From Alphaproteobacteria bacterium (GTDB lineage Bacteria; Pseudomonadota; Alphaproteobacteria; MPNO01; VGEU01), in the NCBI GenBank assembly GCA_016869145.1, contig VGEU01000023.1:1-37153 (forward strand): a DNA stretch of 37,153 bases, read 5' to 3'. The translations under genes and the position numbers were made by a program. The notes under the pieces were generated by a model that did no database searches, was not told where the DNA came from, and saw only the letters and a program-made list of their open reading frames with translations. Below, piece after piece: positions 1 through 11,229 of the stretch (its first letter is position 1; each line of letters opens with the position of its first letter).

Positions 1-1224
1 GAACTCGCGCTGGAGCGTGCGGTCGGCGAGCTTGCGCGACCAGCCGCGCAGGCGCTCGGCGAGCCGCGCCCGTCCCTCGGGCGCCTCGAGACCGCCGGCC
101 GCCGCCTCGATGTCCCGGATCGCCCGGCTCACCGGCGCCGCGCTTGCGAGGACGGTCTCGAAGGCGGCCGCGCCGCCGGTCCGCACCAGACTGTCGGGGT
201 CCTCGCCCTGCGGCAGCGCGACGAGGCGAACCGATTTCTCCGCGCTCAGCACGGGGAGCGCGCGGTCGATGGCGCGGAGCGCGGCGCGCCGGCCGGCGCC
301 ATCGCCGTCGAAACAGAGTACGAGGTCGGGGGCGAGCCGCCAGCCGAGCGCGAGCTGGTCCTCGGTCAGCGCGGTGCCGAGCGGCGCGACGGTCTCGCCG
401 AACCCGGCCTGGGCCAGCGCGATCACGTCCATATAGCCCTCGACCACGAGGAGCCGCTTCCGCTCGGTCGCGGCGCGGCGGGCGGCCGCCAAGCCGAACA
501 GGACGCGGCCCTTGTTGAACAGCGGCGTGTCGGGCGAGTTGAGGTATTTGGGCTCGCCCGCGCCGAGGATGCGCCCGCCGAAGGCGATCGGCCGGCCGCG
601 CCCGTCGAGGATCGGGAACATGACGCGGCCGCGGAACCGGTCATAGCTCGGCCGCGCGTCGTCGGGGCGGATCAGGAGCCCGGCCTCGACCAAAAGCGGC
701 TCGGCGATCCCCTGGCCGATAAGCGCGCGCTTGAGGGCAGCGCGGTCGTCGGGGGCGAAGCCGAGCCGGAAGCGCCGGATAGTGTTCTCGGCGAGGCCGC
801 GGTCGCGTAGATAGGCCATCGCGCCGCGGCCGGCCGGGCCGTGGAGCTCGGCCTCGAACCAGCGGGTCGCCGCCTCGACGATCTGGTGCTGCGTCGCCTC
901 GGCCTTCGCCCGCTCGCGCTCGGCCGGGCTCGCGGCCGGCACCGGGACGCCGGCGAGGTCGGCGAGACGCTCGACCGCCTCGGGGAACGACAGCCCGTCG
1001 ATCTGCATCGTGAAGCCGATCGCGTCGCCGTGGGCGCCGCAGCCGAAGCAGTGGTAGAAGCCCTTCTCCTCGTTGACGGTAAACGAGGGCGTCTTCTCGT
1101 TGTGGAAGGGACAGAGGCCGGAGAACTCGCGCCCCTTGCGCGTGAGCTTGACTCGCTGGCCGATCAGATCGGCGAGCCCGATACGGTCGCGCAGTTCGTC
1201 CAGGAAGCGAGGCGGAAAGCTCAT
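1..1224 (-). CDS. dnaG: DNA primase DnaG, N-terminal 408 residues (cut by window edge)
   Basis: Primase makes the RNA primers for lagging-strand synthesis and works with the DnaB helicase. The reading frame opens with MSFPPRFLDELRDRIGLADL, the usual DnaG start. A CHC2 zinc finger follows with Cys38, His41, Cys59 and Cys62. The TOPRIM catalytic domain shows EGYMDVI at residues 262-268 and the metal-binding DGD at 306-308. The frame stays open to base 1, so the end of TOPRIM and the C-terminal helicase-binding domain lie outside the window. It sits 94 bp downstream of yqeY on the same strand, the usual alphaproteobacterial yqeY-dnaG-(rpoD) order, so rpoD is expected beyond the left edge. The call is very secure and only the C-terminus is unseen. 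Confidence 0.97.
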   Translation of the reverse strand, partial: MSFPPRFLDELRDRIGLADLIGQRVKLTRKGREFSGLCPFHNEKTPSFTVNEEKGFYHCFGCGAHGDAIGFTMQIDGLSFPEAVERLADLAGVPVPAASPAERERAKAEATQHQIVEAATRWFEAELHGPAGRGAMAYLRDRGLAENTIRRFRLGFAPDDRAALKRALIGQGIAEPLLVEAGLLIRPDDARPSYDRFRGRVMFPILDGRGRPIAFGGRILGAGEPKYLNSPDTPLFNKGRVLFGLAAARRAATERKRLLVVEGYMDVIALAQAGFGETVAPLGTALTEDQLALGWRLAPDLVLCFDGDGAGRRAALRAIDRALPVLSAEKSVRLVALPQGEDPDSLVRTGGAAAFETVLASAAPVSRAIRDIEAAAGGLEAPEGRARLAERLRGWSRKLADRTLQREF

Positions 1225-1318
1225 CGACGGCCCGTGTCGGGACCCTTCATCGGAGTATGGGGCGCCGGCCGCGCGGCGGCAACGACCGGCGTCGGACCGA
1301 TGCCGTCGGCGACCGCCC

Positions 1319-1783
1319 TCAGCCGAGCGCGGTCAGACGCTCGCGGACCCGCGCACTCGCCTTGGTGAAGTCCATCTGGCCGGCGAAGCGCTCGCGGAGC
1401 ACCGCCATGGCCCGCCCCATGTCACGCAGGCTGCCGGCGCCGATCTCGGCCAGGACATCGTCGATCGCCTTGTCGGCGGCGGCCGCATCGAGGGCCTTGG
1501 GCAGGAAGCCCTCGATGATCGCGATCTCCTCCGCCTCCTGCTGGGCGAGCTCGAGCCGGCCGCCCTGCTCGTAGAGCTTGATGCTCTCCTCGCGCTGGCG
1601 GATCATCGTCTGGAGGACCGAGTAGATGTCTTGATCGGTGATGCCCTCGGCGTTGCCGCGGCCGCGCGCGGCGATGTCGCGGTCCTTGATGGCGGCGAGG
1701 ATCAGCCGCACCGTCGAGACGGTGCGCTGCTCGCGGCTCTTCAGGGCGGTCTTCAGGGTCTCGCTCAGCCGCTCGCGCAACAT
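1319..1783 (-). CDS. yqeY: GatB/YqeY domain protein
   Basis: This 154-residue protein is a complete stand-alone YqeY: a helical bundle related to the tail domain of GatB, the amidotransferase subunit that handles misacylated tRNA. The role of free YqeY is not established. Typical family features are MLRERLSETLKTALKSRE at the start, the central QTMIRQREESIKLYEQGGR segment and the terminal FTKASARVRERL. The ATG at 1783 was chosen because GGAGG lies 9 nt upstream and the family starts there; an upstream in-frame ATG at 1861 would run back across the promoter. It is the first gene of the yqeY-dnaG unit, divergent from carA. No catalytic function should be assigned. Confidence 0.93.
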   Translation of the reverse strand: MLRERLSETLKTALKSREQRTVSTVRLILAAIKDRDIAARGRGNAEGITDQDIYSVLQTMIRQREESIKLYEQGGRLELAQQEAEEIAIIEGFLPKALDAAAADKAIDDVLAEIGAGSLRDMGRAMAVLRERFAGQMDFTKASARVRERLTALG

Positions 1784-1815
1784 GGCGTACGACCTCCGAT
1801 CGCAGGAAGGCGCGG

Positions 1816-1844
1816 AGCCTAGCCGAATTCGATCCCGGTGGCAA
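1816..1844 (-). promoter_or_regulatory. Putative sigma-70 promoter of yqeY-dnaG
   Basis: On the minus strand TTGCCA (1844-1839, five of six matches to the -35 consensus) is followed after exactly 17 nt by TAGGCT (1821-1816). Transcription would start near 1809, giving a leader of about 26 nt that contains the GGAGG of yqeY. The -10 element is a weak match, so this is a by-eye prediction. Confidence 0.45.
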
Positions 1845-1939
1845 AAGCGCGCCCCCGGCACGCGGGCCCCCGCTGCGGCCGGAGCCGGGGCTTTGGGTGC
1901 AGTGCGTCAATCGGCCCGGGCCGGGTCGACGGATGGCAT

Positions 1940-1968
1940 TTGATCGAGTCGGTACCGCGCCCCACATT
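1940..1968 (+). promoter_or_regulatory. Putative carA promoter
   Basis: TTGATC (1940-1945), a 17-nt spacer and CACATT (963-968 in the second kilobase, that is 1963-1968) form a weak sigma-70-like pair. The predicted start falls about 4 nt before the carA ATG. That fits the absence of any Shine-Dalgarno sequence there, but the -10 matches the consensus at only three of six positions. Confidence 0.3.
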
Positions 1969-1978
1969 GCGTCCATCC

Positions 1979-3178
1979 ATGGCGACCTCCCACCACCCTT
2001 CCGGGCCGCCGCCGGCACGCGCCGCCCGCCCGCCCGCCGCCACGGCCGCGCTCGTCATCGCCGACGGCACGGTCTTCTGGGGCCGCGGCGTGGGCGCAAT
2101 CGGCACGGCGGTGGGCGAGATCTGCTTCAATACCGCGGTGACCGGCTACCAGGAGGTGCTGTCCGACCCCTCTTATGCCGGCCAGATCGTCACCTTCACC
2201 TTTCCCCATATCGGCAATGTCGGCGCCAACGACGAGGACGTCGAGACGACGACCCCGGCGGCGCGCGGCCTCGTGCTGCGTTGCGACATCACCGCGCCGT
2301 CGAGCTGGCGGGCGGCCGGGTCGCTCGACCCGTGGCTCCGGCGCCACGGCCTCGTCGGCATCGCCGGCATCGATACGCGGGCGCTGACCCGAAGGCTCCG
2401 CGACGGCGGCGCCGCGACCGGGGTCGTCGCCCACACGCCCGACGGCGCGCTCGATGCCGCGGCGCTGGCGGCGACCGCGCGCGCCTGGCCGGGGCTCGAG
2501 GGCATGGACCTCGCCCGCGAGGTGACGTGCCGGCAGACCAGCGACTGGACCGAAACGCGATGGCGCCTCGGGCACGGCCATGGCCGCTATGCCGGGGCCG
2601 GCCCGCACGTGATCGCCGTCGACTACGGCGCCAAGCGGAACATTCTCCGCTCCCTCGCCGATACCGGCTGCCGGGTCACCGTGGTGCCGGCGATGGCGAC
2701 GGCCGACGACATCCTCCGCCACCGCCCCGACGGCATCTTCCTGTCGAACGGCCCCGGCGATCCGGCCGCGACCGGGGTCTATGCCGTGCCAACGATCCGC
2801 GCCCTGATCGCGACCGGGATCCCGCTGTTCGGAATCTGCCTCGGCCACCAGATGCTCGGCCTCGCGCTCGGCGCGCGGACGGCGAAGATGCATCACGGGC
2901 ACCGCGGCGCGAACCATCCGGTCAAGGATCTCGCGACCGGCCGCGTCGAGATCACGAGCCAGAACCACGGCTTCGTCGTGGTCGAGGAGACCCTGCCGCC
3001 GAGTGTGGCCAAGACGCACATATCCTTGTTCGACGGCACGCTCGAGGGCCTCGCGCTCGAGGGCCGGCCGGTGTTCTCCGTCCAGTACCACCCCGAGGCC
3101 TCGCCCGGCCCCAGGGACAGCTGCCACCTCTTCGATCGCTTCCGCGCGCTGATCGACCGCCACCGCGCCCAGTCCTAG
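1979..3178 (+). CDS. carA: Carbamoyl-phosphate synthase small subunit (glutamine amidotransferase)
   Basis: CarA hydrolyses glutamine and channels ammonia to CarB for carbamoyl phosphate, the precursor of arginine and pyrimidines. The 399-residue length is normal. The N-terminal CPSase_sm_chain domain ([15 protein letters not shown] onward) is followed by a class I glutamine amidotransferase domain. The nucleophile is Cys287 in FGICLGHQ, and the triad partners are His371 and Glu373 in VQYHPEAS. The ATG at 1979 was chosen because family homology starts about 25 residues later; the in-frame ATG at 1838 would add 47 residues unlike any CarA. No Shine-Dalgarno sequence precedes 1979. carB follows after 34 bp, so the two are almost certainly one transcript. 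Confidence 0.96.
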   Translation: MATSHHPSGPPPARAARPPAATAALVIADGTVFWGRGVGAIGTAVGEICFNTAVTGYQEVLSDPSYAGQIVTFTFPHIGNVGANDEDVETTTPAARGLVLRCDITAPSSWRAAGSLDPWLRRHGLVGIAGIDTRALTRRLRDGGAATGVVAHTPDGALDAAALAATARAWPGLEGMDLAREVTCRQTSDWTETRWRLGHGHGRYAGAGPHVIAVDYGAKRNILRSLADTGCRVTVVPAMATADDILRHRPDGIFLSNGPGDPAATGVYAVPTIRALIATGIPLFGICLGHQMLGLALGARTAKMHHGHRGANHPVKDLATGRVEITSQNHGFVVVEETLPPSVAKTHISLFDGTLEGLALEGRPVFSVQYHPEASPGPRDSCHLFDRFRALIDRHRAQS

Positions 3179-3212
3179 GCGTGCCCGATCTCCACAACCG
3201 ACCGCCGGCTCG

Positions 3213-6482
<3,270 letters not shown>

Positions 6483-6510
6483 CCCTAGTAGGCCAATCGC
6501 AGCCGACCGG

Positions 6511-6555
6511 CCGCGCAGCCCTGCGCGGGACGCCGGGGCGCGGTCCGTTGGACCG
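6511..6555 (+). other. Two stem-loops in the carB-greA spacer
   Basis: CCGCGCAG and CTGCGCGG (6511-6528) can pair, and CGGTCC-GTT-GGACCG (6541-6555) is a second perfect 6-bp hairpin. Neither is followed by a T-run, so they are not ordinary intrinsic terminators. They could act as mRNA processing or stability elements between carB and greA. Some such structure is expected by chance at this GC content. Confidence 0.3.
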
Positions 6556-6575
6556 AACGAGCGGGTAGCTGGATC

Positions 6576-7049
6576 ATGGAAGACATCCCGATGACGCTGG
6601 AAGGCTACAACCGGCTGGAGTCCGAGCTCCGCCGGCTGAAGACCGTCGAGCGTCCAGAGATCATCCGCGCGCTGTCCGCCGCCCGCGAGCACGGCGATCT
6701 CGCCGAGAACGCCGAGTACCAGGCCGCGCGCGAGCGCCAGGCGTTCGTCGAGGGTCGTGTGCTCGAGCTCGAGGACAAGATCCGCCGCGCCAAGGTCATC
6801 GACCCCAGCGCGCTCCGCGGCAAGGACATCAAGTTCGGGGCCACCGTGAAGGTCGTCGACGAGGATACCGACGAGCAGAAGACATTCCTCATCGTCGGCG
6901 AGGACGAGGCCGACATCAAGTCGGGCAGGCTCTCGATTACCTCGCCACTCGCGCGCGCGCTGATCGGCAAGCAGCGGGGCGACAGCGTCGAGGTGATGAC
7001 GCCGAACGGCACCAAGTCCTACGAGGTCCTCAAGGTCGTCTTCAAGTAG
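6576..7049 (+). CDS. greA: Transcript cleavage factor GreA
   Basis: GreA rescues backtracked RNA polymerase by stimulating cleavage of the nascent 3-prime end. The 157-residue protein has the normal layout: an N-terminal coiled-coil hairpin (residues 1-75) with the catalytic tip acids Asp41 and Glu44 in REHGDLAENAEY, then the FKBP-like C-terminal domain (GATVKVVDEDTDEQKTFLIV to the end). The start MEDIPMTLEGY aligns with the first residues of the E. coli protein. It lies 93 bp after carB on the same strand and ends at a hairpin terminator shared with the convergent cyclase gene. The carA-carB-greA order is common in alphaproteobacteria. Confidence 0.97.
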   Translation: MEDIPMTLEGYNRLESELRRLKTVERPEIIRALSAAREHGDLAENAEYQAARERQAFVEGRVLELEDKIRRAKVIDPSALRGKDIKFGATVKVVDEDTDEQKTFLIVGEDEADIKSGRLSITSPLARALIGKQRGDSVEVMTPNGTKSYEVLKVVFK

Positions 7050-7059
7050 CGCGCCGACA

Positions 7060-7080
7060 CCGGGCGGCCCGCCCGGTTCC
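7060..7080 (+). terminator. Intrinsic terminator after greA
   Basis: CCGGGCG-GCC-CGCCCGG is a perfect 7-bp GC stem with a 3-nt loop, starting 10 bp after the greA stop and followed by TTCCCTTTC. The T-tract is interrupted, so efficiency is uncertain. It lies between convergent genes; on the minus strand no T-run follows. Confidence 0.55.
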
Positions 7081-7083
7081 CTT

Positions 7084-8913
7084 TCAGCCCAGCACCTGTT
7101 CATCGAGGCGGATCGACGGACCGGCCGCGAGCGCCGCCGGTGCGAACCTCCGGAACGGCACGGTCGCGGCGAATCCCTTGATCGCCGCCGCCTCGGTGGT
7201 GGTCTCGAAGCGGTCGAGGATGGTCGCGACCGCCGGGTCGCGCGCGAGCTCGTCCGACATCACGACATCGCCGCCGTGGCTCTGCCCCTGCAAACGTGCG
7301 GCGAGGTTGACGGTGGTGCCGAAATAGTCGAGCCGGCCGTTGAGCGTCACCGCGATGCACGGCCCGACATGGAGGCCGAGCTTGATGACGAGCGGCGTCT
7401 CGTCGCCGTGGTTGAGCGCGGCGACGTTCTGCTGCGTCGCGATCGCGGCGCGGAGCGCCTCGGCCGGGTCGACGAAGGCCGCCATGACCGCATCGCCGAT
7501 CGTCTTGACGATGGCGCCGTCATGCTCGCGCACCGCGGCCGCGAGATAGGCGAAGTGCGTGCGGACGCGACGATAGGCCTTGGCATCGCCGATCCGCGCG
7601 TAGAGTGCGGTCGAGCCGCGGAGATCGGTGAACAGGAGCGCGATGCGGGCGATCCCGACATCGTCGCCCGGCCGCAGCACCGCCTCCGAGAAGAGATCGC
7701 GGAACGCTTGGAGCGCGGTGAGACGATCGGCGGTCAGCGCATCGGCGACCCAGGCGCGCGATTCGACGACGAGGATTAGCCGGCGGGCGGACGTGTTGCG
7801 GAGGACGACGGTGCCCGGCCGCGACGGCGGACGGGCGACGACCGTCTCACCGTCGCCGATCACCGACGGAAACGCGCCGCCGGCATGGTCCACCTCGGAC
7901 GCGCCGGTCGGGTGCAGCGTCCGTACCCGGTAGGGTCCGGGCATCGTATCGAACGCGACGACCCGCTCCTCGCCTGCCTCGAGCGTCTGCTGGATCACGA
8001 CATGCGGCGTCGACATCGGCCCGAACAGGCAGAACTCGCCGCCATCGAGCGGTCGGATCGCAGGGTTCGGCACGAACGAGCACTCGACATTGCGCGAGAA
8101 GTCGCGGTCGTAGTCGACGTTGCAGCTCGCGCAGTGCGCGCCGTGCGGCAGCGCATCGAGGCCCGTGCTCGAGACCTTCGCCGCGCGGCAGTTGGGGCAG
8201 AGGAGATCCCAGCGCAACTCGAGGAGGCCCGACCGCACGGCCTGCAGGCAGCATTCGATCACCGCGCGCGGCGCCACGGCCCAGCGCCGCGTGAGCGCGA
8301 GCGGCCGGATGCGACGGACGTCGTTCTCCTGCGCGGTGAGGACCTCGTCGGCGAGACGCGCCGCGAGGCCGTGGCCGAAAGCGGTCGCCTCGATCGCGGC
8401 GACCGCGGCGGAGACGCGCCGTTCGGCATCGGGCGGACGCGGCGCGGGCTGCGCCGCGTACGGGCGGATCGCGGGGTCGGCGAGATGTCGGCGGACACTC
8501 TCGAATTGCGCGGCGATGGTCTTCCCCGACCCCCGCATGAACCCGAGCGCGAGCAGGGCGCGCCCGAGGAGATTGCGCGGCCGGACGTCGAGCGTGTAAT
8601 CGACGCGGCAGCCGCCATCGCTGTCGGCGATGACGAGCGTCGCCGCGAGCGAGCGGAACGGACCGTTGACGAAGCGACGGACATGGGTGAAGCGCTCGGC
8701 GCTGACCCAATCGACCGGAATGTCCTCCCACCGGAGACGATAGTGTCCGATCCGGCAGTCGGCCATGTACACGACCGAGCCGTCCGGCTGCGGCTCCTCG
8801 CGGATGGCATGGCGCGGAAATCCGGCGCCTTCGTTGAACCGCGCGGTGTCTGCGAGGAGCGACCACGCATCGGCGCGCGGGGCGGCCAGTGTCCAGGTCC
8901 AGGTGCGTTCCAT
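7084..8913 (-). CDS. Class III adenylate cyclase with SRPBCC and DUF5939/zinc-ribbon modules
   Basis: This 609-residue protein is predicted to make cAMP from ATP. Residues 1-145 look like an SRPBCC (START/polyketide cyclase-like) ligand-binding domain. Residues 165-390 match the DUF5939 type of region found before such cyclases and contain a zinc-ribbon-like pair of Cys-x2-Cys motifs (Cys239/242 and Cys261/264). The cyclase domain spans about 422-595. Metal-binding aspartates are Asp430 (LLFTDLRGS) and Asp474 (KTIGD). The adenine-specifying Lys470 and Asp529 are both present, as are Asn536 and Arg540 of the transition-state motif (VNLAARL), so an active adenylate rather than guanylate cyclase is expected. 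No membrane segment or signal peptide is seen, so it is cytosolic. It lies 39 bp downstream of the asnC-like gene and may be co-transcribed. The ligand is unknown. Confidence 0.85.
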   Translation of the reverse strand: MERTWTWTLAAPRADAWSLLADTARFNEGAGFPRHAIREEPQPDGSVVYMADCRIGHYRLRWEDIPVDWVSAERFTHVRRFVNGPFRSLAATLVIADSDGGCRVDYTLDVRPRNLLGRALLALGFMRGSGKTIAAQFESVRRHLADPAIRPYAAQPAPRPPDAERRVSAAVAAIEATAFGHGLAARLADEVLTAQENDVRRIRPLALTRRWAVAPRAVIECCLQAVRSGLLELRWDLLCPNCRAAKVSSTGLDALPHGAHCASCNVDYDRDFSRNVECSFVPNPAIRPLDGGEFCLFGPMSTPHVVIQQTLEAGEERVVAFDTMPGPYRVRTLHPTGASEVDHAGGAFPSVIGDGETVVARPPSRPGTVVLRNTSARRLILVVESRAWVADALTADRLTALQAFRDLFSEAVLRPGDDVGIARIALLFTDLRGSTALYARIGDAKAYRRVRTHFAYLAAAVREHDGAIVKTIGDAVMAAFVDPAEALRAAIATQQNVAALNHGDETPLVIKLGLHVGPCIAVTLNGRLDYFGTTVNLAARLQGQSHGGDVVMSDELARDPAVATILDRFETTTEAAAIKGFAATVPFRRFAPAALAAGPSIRLDEQVLG

Positions 8914-8952
8914 CCAGAAACCTACGCGGCAACCGCGCGCCCGGATGACCGC

Positions 8953-9453
8953 TCAGCCGTCGGCCGGCTCCAAGGTGTCGAGGAGCTCGATCGGCACGCC
9001 GGGCTTGTTCTTGGACGAACGGATCGCGAGAGCGGACTTCACCAGCCGGACATTGGGCGCGGCGGTGAGGCGGGTGGTCAGGAACCGCTGATAGGCGTCC
9101 CAGTCCTCGGCCGCGATGCGGAGGAGGAAATCCATCTCGCCCGCCAGCATGTGGCACTCGCGCACCTCCGGCCAGGTCGCGACCAGGGCCTCGAAGGCGG
9201 TCAGATCCGCCTCGGCCTGGCTGTGCAGTCCGACATGGGCGAACACCGAGACACCGAAGCCGAGCGCCTCGGCGTCGAGGTCGGCGTGGTAGCCCCGGAT
9301 GCAACCGGTCTCCTCCAGCGCGCGTACCCGGCGCAGGCATGGCGGCGGCGAGATACCGGCGCGGCGGGCCAACTCGACGTTGGTCATCCGGCCGTTTTCT
9401 TGCAAATCCCGGAGGATGCGGATATCGATGCGGTCGAGCTTGACGCGCGCCAT
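8953..9453 (-). CDS. Lrp/AsnC family transcriptional regulator
   Basis: This 166-residue protein has the standard two-domain Lrp/AsnC form. The N-terminal winged helix-turn-helix covers residues 5-50 (LDRIDIRILRDLQENGRM, then MTNVELARRAGISPPPCLRR). A C-terminal RAM/AsnC ligand-binding domain covers about 65-145 (ECHMLAGEMDFLLRIAAEDW). Such proteins sense amino acids or related metabolites and often repress themselves. Its strong-looking promoter contains an AT-rich palindrome, a plausible self-binding site. It is divergent from the ELM1-family gene and upstream of the cyclase, so either could be a target. The effector cannot be told from sequence. Confidence 0.93.
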   Translation of the reverse strand: MARVKLDRIDIRILRDLQENGRMTNVELARRAGISPPPCLRRVRALEETGCIRGYHADLDAEALGFGVSVFAHVGLHSQAEADLTAFEALVATWPEVRECHMLAGEMDFLLRIAAEDWDAYQRFLTTRLTAAPNVRLVKSALAIRSSKNKPGVPIELLDTLEPADG

Positions 9454-9492
9454 CGATCGCTTCTTCCCTTCGCGTGTGTCGCGGACGAAATG

Positions 9493-9522
9493 ATATTACC
9501 AGAAATCGAAATTAAATTTCAA
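9493..9522 (-). promoter_or_regulatory. asnC-family gene promoter with overlapping palindrome
   Basis: On the minus strand TTGAAA (9522-9517) and TAATAT (9498-9493) are separated by 18 nt, one of the better sigma-70-like matches in the window. The dyad GAAAT-TAA-ATTTC (9508-9520) overlaps the -35 and spacer. The surrounding 35 bp are strikingly AT-rich against the local background. Autoregulation by the Lrp-type protein through this site is an inference. Confidence 0.5.
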
Positions 9523-9551
9523 TCGCCCGCCGCGGCGACGGAGGCGCGCGC

Positions 9552-10544
9552 ATGGCGCCGGTGACCTGGGTCCTGACCGACGGCAAGATCGGCATGGAGA
9601 ACCAGTGCCTCGGCCTCGCCGAAGCGCTCGGCGTCGAGCCGGTCGTCAAGCGGATCAGCCCGCTTCTGCCGTGGCGGCTCCTGCCGCCGCAGGCCTGGCT
9701 CGCGCCCCTCGCCGCGCCGGGGCCAGCGGGCGACCGGATCAAGCCGCCGTGGCCCGACCTCCTGATCGCGACCGGGCGGCAGACGGTTGCGCTCTCCATC
9801 GCGATCCGACGGGCGAGCGGCGGGCGCACCTACACGGTGCAGATCCAGGACCCGACCGTGGCGGCGCGGCATTTCGACCTGGTCGTCGCGCCGCGCCATG
9901 ACGGGCTCGCCGGCGACAACGTGATCGCGACGCTGGGCGCGCTCCACCGCGTGACCCGGGCGCGGCTCGATGCGGCCGCCCTGCGCCTCGCGCCGGGCAT
10001 CGCCGACATCCCGCGCCCGCGCGTCGTGGTCCTCCTCGGCGGGCCCAATCGCCACTACCGTTTCGACGCCGCGACGGTTGAGCGGCTGGCCACCGATCTC
10101 GCCCGCCTCGCCCGCGCGACGGGCGGCGGACTTCTCGTGACGCCGTCGCGGCGAACCGGCGCGTCGGCCGAGGCGATCGTCCGCACGCAGCTTCGCGACG
10201 TGCCGGCGCGAATCTGGGACGGCAACGGCGACAATCCCTATTTCGGCTATCTCGGCCTCGCCGAGGCGGTCGTCGTCACGGCCGATTCGGTCAACATGGT
10301 GACCGAGGCGTGCGCGACCGGGCGACCGGTGCTCGTCGCCCCATTGCCCGGCGGATCGGCGAAGTTCGCGCGCTTTCATGCCGCGATGGAGAGCGAAGGG
10401 CTGACGCGGCCGTTCCGCGGCGTCCTCGAGACCTGGCAGAGCCGGCCGCTCGACGAGACCGCGCGGGTCGCTGCGGCGATCCGCGACCGGGCGAAGCGAT
10501 TGAATTTCGCCGGACCCGGTCCTATTAGTCGTGAAGATCGCTGA
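9552..10544 (+). CDS. ELM1-family (DUF1022) GT-B-like protein
   Basis: The 330-residue sequence matches the family annotated as mitochondrial fission ELM1 or DUF1022. Markers are TDGKIGMENQCLGLAEALG near the N-terminus, QIQDPTVAARHFDLVVAPRHD at the middle, VVVLLGGPNRHYRFD, and the C-terminal VVTADSVNMVTEACATGRPV. The last resembles the nucleotide-sugar binding part of GT-B glycosyltransferases, so a glycan-related role is often suspected in bacteria, but no reaction is established. GGAGG lies 7 nt before the ATG, an excellent ribosome site. It leads a same-strand group with a 2OG-Fe(II) oxygenase and a large uncharacterised protein. There is no signal peptide or obvious membrane span. Confidence 0.85.
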   Translation: MAPVTWVLTDGKIGMENQCLGLAEALGVEPVVKRISPLLPWRLLPPQAWLAPLAAPGPAGDRIKPPWPDLLIATGRQTVALSIAIRRASGGRTYTVQIQDPTVAARHFDLVVAPRHDGLAGDNVIATLGALHRVTRARLDAAALRLAPGIADIPRPRVVVLLGGPNRHYRFDAATVERLATDLARLARATGGGLLVTPSRRTGASAEAIVRTQLRDVPARIWDGNGDNPYFGYLGLAEAVVVTADSVNMVTEACATGRPVLVAPLPGGSAKFARFHAAMESEGLTRPFRGVLETWQSRPLDETARVAAAIRDRAKRLNFAGPGPISREDR

Positions 10545-10566
10545 ACAACGCGGGCACGGTACGGCC

Positions 10567-11190
10567 ATGTCCCTTCTCCGGCTCGACGCCTTCCGCGACA
10601 CACCGCTGGTTCGCGAGCCCTACGAACACGTGATCGTGCCCGGCTTCGTCGCGACCGCCGCGCTGACCGCGGCCGAGCGCGATTTTCCGGCGATCGAGGA
10701 GCCCGGGAGCTTCCCGCTCGACGATCTCGATTACGGCGCCGGCTTCGACGCGCTGATCGCGGCGCTTCGCGGCGAGGACGTCGCGCGCGCCTTCGCCGAG
10801 AAGTTCGCCGTCGACCTGACCGACCGGCCGACGATGGTGACGGTGCGCGGTCGCTGCCATCAGAAGGACGGACGCATCCACACCGATTCGAAGGACAAGA
10901 TCATCACCGTCCTCGTCTACATGAACGGCCCTTGGGACGAGGCGGGCGGCCGGCTCCGGCTCCTCCGCTCGGCGCGCGACATCGAGGACTACGCGGTCGA
11001 GGTGCCGCCGATCGCCGGCACGCTCCTCGCCTTTCTCCGGAGCGCCCGTTCCTTCCACGGCCATCGTCCGTTCATCGGCCGACGCCGCGTGATCCAGCTC
11101 AACTGGGTCACCGGCGCCGATGTCGCGCGGCGCGAGCGCATCCGCCACGGCATCTCGGCCTGGTTCAAGCGCCGCCGGCGGTCCGCCTGA
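10567..11190 (+). CDS. 2OG-Fe(II) oxygenase family protein
   Basis: This 207-residue protein has the double-stranded beta-helix signature of Fe(II)/2-oxoglutarate dioxygenases. Iron ligands are His105 and Asp107 in RIHTDSKDK and His164 in SFHGHRP. Arg174 in RRVIQLNW is the likely 2-oxoglutarate anchor. The beta-strand after the HxD motif (KIITVLVYMNGPW) is typical of prolyl-hydroxylase-like members. The ATG at 10567 gives 22 bp of spacing from the ELM1 gene; an in-frame GTG at 10531 would overlap it and add 12 unconvincing residues. The substrate is unknown, and neighbours suggest something linked to glycans or a surface polymer. The C-terminus is very basic (KRRRRSA). Confidence 0.85.
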   Translation: MSLLRLDAFRDTPLVREPYEHVIVPGFVATAALTAAERDFPAIEEPGSFPLDDLDYGAGFDALIAALRGEDVARAFAEKFAVDLTDRPTMVTVRGRCHQKDGRIHTDSKDKIITVLVYMNGPWDEAGGRLRLLRSARDIEDYAVEVPPIAGTLLAFLRSARSFHGHRPFIGRRRVIQLNWVTGADVARRERIRHGISAWFKRRRRSA

Positions 11191-11229
11191 TGGCGCGACA
11201 CGGCCGACCCCGATAACGACGCGACCCCG

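Noticed and set aside
1895-1920. GC-rich stem-like sequence with a short T-run upstream of carA, like an attenuator
   Set aside because: Arms are imperfect and the T-run is three bases; no leader peptide or alternative pairing could be drawn.
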